A stretch of DNA of 64,000 bases from the NCBI GenBank assembly GCA_963920575.1, contig OY986965.1:11546290-11610289 (forward strand). The letters run 5' to 3'. The DNA is from Narthecium ossifragum. Lineage: Eukaryota > Streptophyta > Magnoliopsida > Dioscoreales > Nartheciaceae. Position numbers and translations under genes: made by a program. Positions 59,661-64,000 of the stretch are shown here, piece after piece. A model generated the notes under the pieces. It worked only from the letters and a program-made list of their open reading frames with translations. It searched no databases and was not told the origin of the DNA. Positions within the stretch are counted from its first letter, which is position 1. Each line of letters starts with the position of its first letter.

Positions 59661-60152
59661 GCTAAAAAATAAAAAATGAAGGGGGGAGGACCGAACCTAT
59701 AGAGCCATTTGTCATTGAGCACTAATTTATGCACATGTCGACGTGACATGTGTATTACATATGTCGACTATCGATAGGATAGATGAAAAAATCGGTACTT
59801 GACTACTAATAGATGACATGTGCATTACACTGTCACATGTTCATGTGTACGAATCATTATTCTTTGTTATTAGCTTCACTCAAACTGTTTTTGTGACAGT
59901 AAGTTCAAACCGCCTGAAAAAAAGGCTAAATTGCCTTTTTATTTATTTTTTTCTATTTTTTCATGTCTTTTCTCTCCCCTCTCTCTCCTCACTACTTCGG
60001 TAAGCTCCTCTCGGCTCCACCCCGCCATTGCTCCACATGTAGCCACCATCGCCACCCCTCGCCCATCCGTCTACCTCCGACGAACAACCCCAACTCCGAC
60101 GAGCTTGTCTTCTCCGGTGATCTCTCAACCACCAACCACCTGAACCCTACTT
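59661..60152. other. Upstream spacer
   Basis: From 59730 to 59845 short direct and inverted copies of ACATGTGNATTACA and CATGTCGACGT occur. Further on the sequence is CT- and CCA-rich. Ser/Pro-rich plus-strand ORFs (to 60169) look like composition effects. Confidence 0.45.
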
Positions 60153-60618
60153 GTTACACCCTGACCTAAAAAACCCCTTCGGATCGAAACGTGAGCCAAC
60201 CTAACATGACTCGAACCTTTGTGATGTGAGATTTTTTCGATACAATGATAGAATTACAGCTATGAATTTAAGCAAACTAACATAAGGGTAGACATGTAAT
60301 TCAATATTACATTTCTCAAAATTACATTAATGAACGATACATACTTTTTCAAATATAACAAATTGAACTTTATACGAATTCTTTCTCGAATAGAACAATT
60401 TATATATCATGATTTACAACTATAATTAAAGTTGTAGAAAAAACTCCTCGAAACTCCAAAGTCCTCGATCTCTCAGAGAATGTTGCGCTGCCGTCTAGAA
60501 GACTACCTGAAGAAAGAACTGCACTGGTACTTTCATCGCCGATGCAACCCAGGTAGGGTGAGCAACAACACACAATAGGGTTATACTCTACATCGCACAG
60601 AAAGGGAGAGAAACTACA
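60153..60618 (+). repeat. LTR fragment interrupted by the chromovirus-type element
   Basis: TTGTTACACCCTGACC is a common kind of LTR start in plant gypsy elements. AT-rich sequence and a CAGGTAGGGTGAGCAAC stretch follow. It is cut at 60618 by the next LTR. Family was not determined. Confidence 0.45.
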
Positions 60619-62913
60619 TGTGAGAACCCGTCCCTCTACTCATATGGCTCGTCGTGGGCCGCAAGGGCAATTTGGTAAATTGCGCCTTATCGGCTTGTTT
60701 CACACTCGCGTGTGCACACACTGACCATGTTTGTGGTATTGTTGGGCTATAATGATTAGTGAGACCCGGGATCGAAAGATCCGGCTTGAGTTTAAGTTCT
60801 AACCCAAGCCCAACTTCCTACGAGAGACGGATCAATCCTTCCTTGCTAGAAGGATCGATCGGTCTTTGATAGGAACGTGGATCGTTGAGAAGGATCGATC
60901 GGTCTCGTGGGACGGATCGATCGGACTCAGAGAAGGATCGATCGGTCTCTTGGTTGGATCGATCGTTCCCTTGGCTGGATCGATCGCTCTCTTAGCTGGA
61001 TCGATCGGTCTCCTTGGACGGATCGATCCTGCTAAGTCGGTTCGTTTGCCTATAAAACAAACAGAACCTTCTTCGTTGAATATCTTTGGAAAACCGGATT
61101 CTTGGGATGAGAATTCCTGAATTTCGAAGAGTTCGTGAACGATCCAAGGCATAGCATCTGGGATTGAAGCTGCTCTTGCTCCGGTAGGGATTCCTACCTA
61201 CTGTCTTCGTGTTTTCTGGAAGTTTTTCCCGGCTGTCGATGTTCTTATGCTTAGAACTTATTGTATACATGTTTGATTATAGTATTTTCGTCGGTTTTGG
61301 ATTCGTGATGCTTCGTACTACTAGATCCCAGGTTTTTGTGGGATTTGGTGGAGTTTTTCGGCGGTATTTCTTGCCGTCGGCTTACCGGAGAACCTAATGT
61401 GATCGATCCCTCCTTGTTGGCTATGCTGACCCGGGCAGGATCGATCGGCCCCTGGTGAGGGCGATCGATCCCGATGCCTTGGATAGCATGGGATCCCCTC
61501 GTCGCGAGTGGGATCGATCCGTCCCGAGTCGGATCGATCGTCCTGGGAGGACAGATCGGGACGGATCGATCGAACTCGGCGCGGTATGGAGAGTTCGCTC
61601 TCTGTCATTAGAGGGATCGATCCTCCCTTGGGGGAGGGATCGATCCGACTATGGCAGAGAGAGGAATTTGTCTTGTTTTGCCCGCGGGGCTTTGCATGTA
61701 CGGTTTCCTTTAATGTCTTAATACCTGGTACATATGTTTAAGCATGTTAGTTCTATAATAGGGCAATGGTGAACCGGGGGAGTGATGACTCCCGGGATGT
61801 TTAGAGTAAGCGGGCGGGTAGCCCTACAGCTTTCCTTAGCCTTACATGTCGGCGTACACCGAGGGCTTTATCTGTTATATCTGTAAGCTGTTGTTTGCGG
61901 GGCTGCTTCCCGGCGCAGGTGTTGTGGTGGACTGCTGGCAGTTGGTGGTGGTACCACTGCAGCAGCTTCTTAGACCTTATTTACCTGCTCACCACCCCGG
62001 GCCGGCATGGTGCTGTGCCGAGACCTTGGTTGATATATCATCACATACTGTTGCATGTTTATCTGTATTATTCTGCGCATGTCCATAACATGCATTGTGT
62101 TGCGCATTAGTTGCATCTGTGTAGAGCGTTGCCGATCCAAAGTTTTCGGGTAACCCGGATCTAGCTCTAGGACCGTTGCGGGTAGCTTGGTCCAGGACTC
62201 GATTTGTAGTATTCAGTCGTTTTCGATGATAGGGTTAGTTTGTCCTGAATACATGATTTGTTCGATGTTTAGAGGTCGTGTCGACTTCAAGTCGTATCTG
62301 AAGTGTAGGCGGAGTCCGGTGTTCCTAAACTCTTGGGAGGAGGAGTGTCTGCCTAGCGGTGTCCTAGCCCGCCAAACAGTATTCTGTGTTCTGTTGAGAG
62401 TTGCAGTGTTTTGGGCCTGCGTTCACGGACTTCCGGTAGGGTTATGGGACCCTTGTATACACCTAGGATAGACTTGGAGGTGACACTGTTGTGTTCCCTC
62501 CCTTGTGAGTGTCGTAGTGTAGTGTCCCTGCTGAGCTTAGTGCTCACTCCTACACGGGCTGCGTTTTGCAGGTGTTGGCGCTAGCTCTTCTTCGGTCGCC
62601 CCTACCGGGCCGGTGTTTGGTGACGTGGCGGCGTCTGGCGGTGCTTGAGAGGTGGTGATCTTCTAGTTTTACCCTGTTGTTATAGATAGTCTCCTACGGG
62701 AGTAATAAATGTATAATTTCCCTATTTTGAGTATTGTATAAATATCCAGTTTCAGTCTTTGGGTTTGTAATATTTGTATAATACAGGATGATTATCATTT
62801 GCTAGGGTAACCACTACGAATAGAGGGAAACCTCGCCAAAATTTTCCGCAGTAGGTTAGGTTCCGGTTCGCGTCGCCCGGCCCGGTTGGGCCTACGCGGG
62901 TCGGGGCGCGACA
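60619..62913 (+). repeat. 5' LTR of the chromovirus-type element
   Basis: It matches the two solo LTRs, for example GGATCTAGCTCTAGGACCGT and CGCCCCTACCGGGCCGGTGT. More than a dozen GATCGATC words occur at 60840-61030 and 61400-61640. TATAAAA at 61051 is the likely TATA box. Confidence 0.92.
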
Positions 62914-62915
62914 AC

Positions 62916-62934
62916 TTGGTATCAGAGCATAGGC
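62916..62934 (+). other. Primer binding site, initiator-Met type
   Basis: TTGGTATCAGAGCATAGGC follows the LTR by two bases. TGGTATCAGAGC is complementary to the 3' end of plant initiator tRNA-Met. Confidence 0.9.
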
Positions 62935-63117
62935 TGTAGATCCCAGGGTGTTAGGATCAGGTTCGGTTGAGATTGAGCGTGGACTGGGTTAGTTCTATGT
63001 CTAGAACATCCTTGCATGCTCTCCTTGTGATGCGTTATGCTTTTCCGCTTTATTGATGTGTTGTTCGTTTTGCCGTTCTGACGAGTGAAAGCTCGTTTGC
63101 TATTGGTGATCGTGTAG

Positions 63118-64000
63118 ATGTCGGGAGCTCGCGTCCGACCTCCGGTTGCCGGTCGGGGTGGGGCACGACCTGGTCGACCCGCCCGACCGGACAGGACTGT
63201 TCCTGTCAGGGTGGTCCGGGCTAGACGGACTGTACCATCACCAGTAGCGGTTTCAGTCGAGCATGCAGAGGTCTTCCTCACTGAGGAGGAGGCCCATGTT
63301 CCTGTCGACGGGCGATCCTCGGTGGCTATCACGATGGCTTTCCAGCGGCTGAACCCTCCCATGTTCAGCGGTATGTTTGGAGATCCGATCGCAACGGACG
63401 ACTAGCTCGACGGAGTCTCGCGCGTCCTAGAGGCTCTCTTCGTCGAGGACGACCGGGTTCGGGTCACCCTCGCAGCGTTCCAGCTCGATGGAAACGCTCG
63501 TGACTGGTGGCGCACCGCCAAGCACACCAGTGACGGAGAGGTGCCACTGTGGGAGGAGGTCAGGGCGAAGTTCTTGGACGTGCACTTTCCAGCTAATGCA
63601 CGTGACGCCCTGACCCGCGAGTACCAGTCCCTCTTGCAGGGTACTCGCTCAGTTCAGCAGTACGCCTCCCGGTTCACACACCTTGTTCGGTTTGCGAAGT
63701 CAGTTGCAGCAGAGCAGGCAGCCAGGGTGCGTCAGTTCGAGTGGGGACTTCGGGCAGAGATCCGATGGCAGACGAGCTCACATTGCTTCCAGTCGTACTC
63801 AGCGATCCTGAACTGCGCCTTGTCAGTAGAGGCTCAGTTGCGGGACGACAGGTGACGGGCAGTTCCACCTGCACCCCTCACCAGTACACAGCAGCGACCC
63901 CAGGGCAGAGGGGGGTTCGGTAGGGGGCAACCGTGGCGTCAGCGGCCCTTGCAGCAGCGTGCACCGCAGTACCAGCAGCCACTACCGAGCCCACCATCCC
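63118..64000 (+). pseudogene. gag of the chromovirus-type element (two stops, runs off the window)
   Basis: It starts MSGARVRPPVAGRGG, a basic Arg/Pro-rich leader, followed by FQRLNPPMFSG. Then, in the same frame, come FQLDGNARDWWRTAKHT, WEEVRAKFLDVHFPANARD and YASRFTHLVRFAKSV, the capsid core of plant chromovirus gag. A TAG at 63403 and a TGA at 63853 (CGA to TGA at a CpG) break it. After the second stop the frame continues in Gln/Arg/Pro-rich sequence towards the zinc knuckle, which lies beyond the window. There are no frameshifts, so decay is recent and due to point changes. Confidence 0.88.

Larger units (their letters stand above)
60619..64000 (+). mobile_element. Chromovirus-type Ty3-gypsy element, left part
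   Basis: A complete 2,295-bp LTR (TGTGAGAACCCG ... GGGGCGCGACA) is followed by an initiator-Met PBS and a gag pseudogene, and runs off the window. LTR length, PBS and gag are compatible with the Del/Tekay branch of chromoviruses, but pol is not visible, so the branch is inferred. It is the only copy of this LTR family here that keeps an internal region. Confidence 0.85.

Noticed and set aside
63118..63362. Minus-strand ORF 62922-63362
   Set aside because: It is a shadow of the chromovirus gag leader, whose plus-strand frame has clear gag motifs.
1..64000. tRNA genes
   Set aside because: No cloverleaf with a GGTTCRANNC-type T arm was spotted apart from primer-binding complements. A tRNAscan-SE run would settle it.

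Overview
This window is nuclear DNA of a flowering plant. It carries one large intron-rich host gene, Ty3-gypsy elements with plant-type primer binding sites (tRNA-Asp and initiator-Met), a FAR1-type Mutator-like element (MULE), several MITEs and a Cassandra-like 5S-bearing fragment. A monocot is plausible, but the sequence does not settle it. No bacterial, organellar or CRISPR features were seen.

Layout. 1-3.9 kb: a broken zinc-knuckle ORF of LINE type, a 200-base assembly gap, then GA/CT-rich low-complexity DNA with a 26-bp GC-rich tandem repeat. 3.95-9.59 kb: a decayed Ty3-gypsy element of the Tat type, with gag, an unusual linker and the start of RT fused to a stump of the 3' LTR. 9.6-10.0 kb: a MITE. 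10,286-33,133: a MULE with about 9-bp target duplications and long TIRs, whose FAR1-like transposase is split by a solo LTR. That solo LTR is itself split by a young, nearly intact Athila-lineage retrotransposon (14,040-24,448; 1,811-codon gag-pol; two 1,699-bp LTRs). A second solo LTR of the same family, in the opposite orientation, sits in the right TIR. The order of events is therefore MULE, then solo LTR, then Athila element. The MULE also carries an antisense GRF zinc-finger ORF and a hairpin/tandem-repeat block.

33-38.4 kb is a graveyard. It holds a fragment of a CPP1-like gene, a solo LTR with a perfect CCATG duplication, a non-autonomous DNA element with GC-rich gene-like sequence inside, and a COG8 first-exon fragment interrupted in frame by a 261-bp MITE.

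38.7-59.5 kb (minus strand) is the real host gene: a PH-RhoGAP of the REN1/PHGAP family that acts on ROP GTPases. I modelled it as 24 coding exons (1,106 aa) plus a 5' UTR exon. Its introns hold MITEs, a tandem triplication and a Cassandra-like LTR. 60.15-64 kb: an LTR fragment, then the left end of a chromovirus-type element of the same LTR family as the two solo LTRs, with a gag broken by two stops.

Apart from the RhoGAP gene and the intact gag-pol, nothing here looks like functional protein-coding DNA. No wholly new system was found. The most informative signals are the nested insertions with preserved target duplications, the captured gene pieces, the palindrome-rich LTRs and the internal duplication in the Tat-like element.
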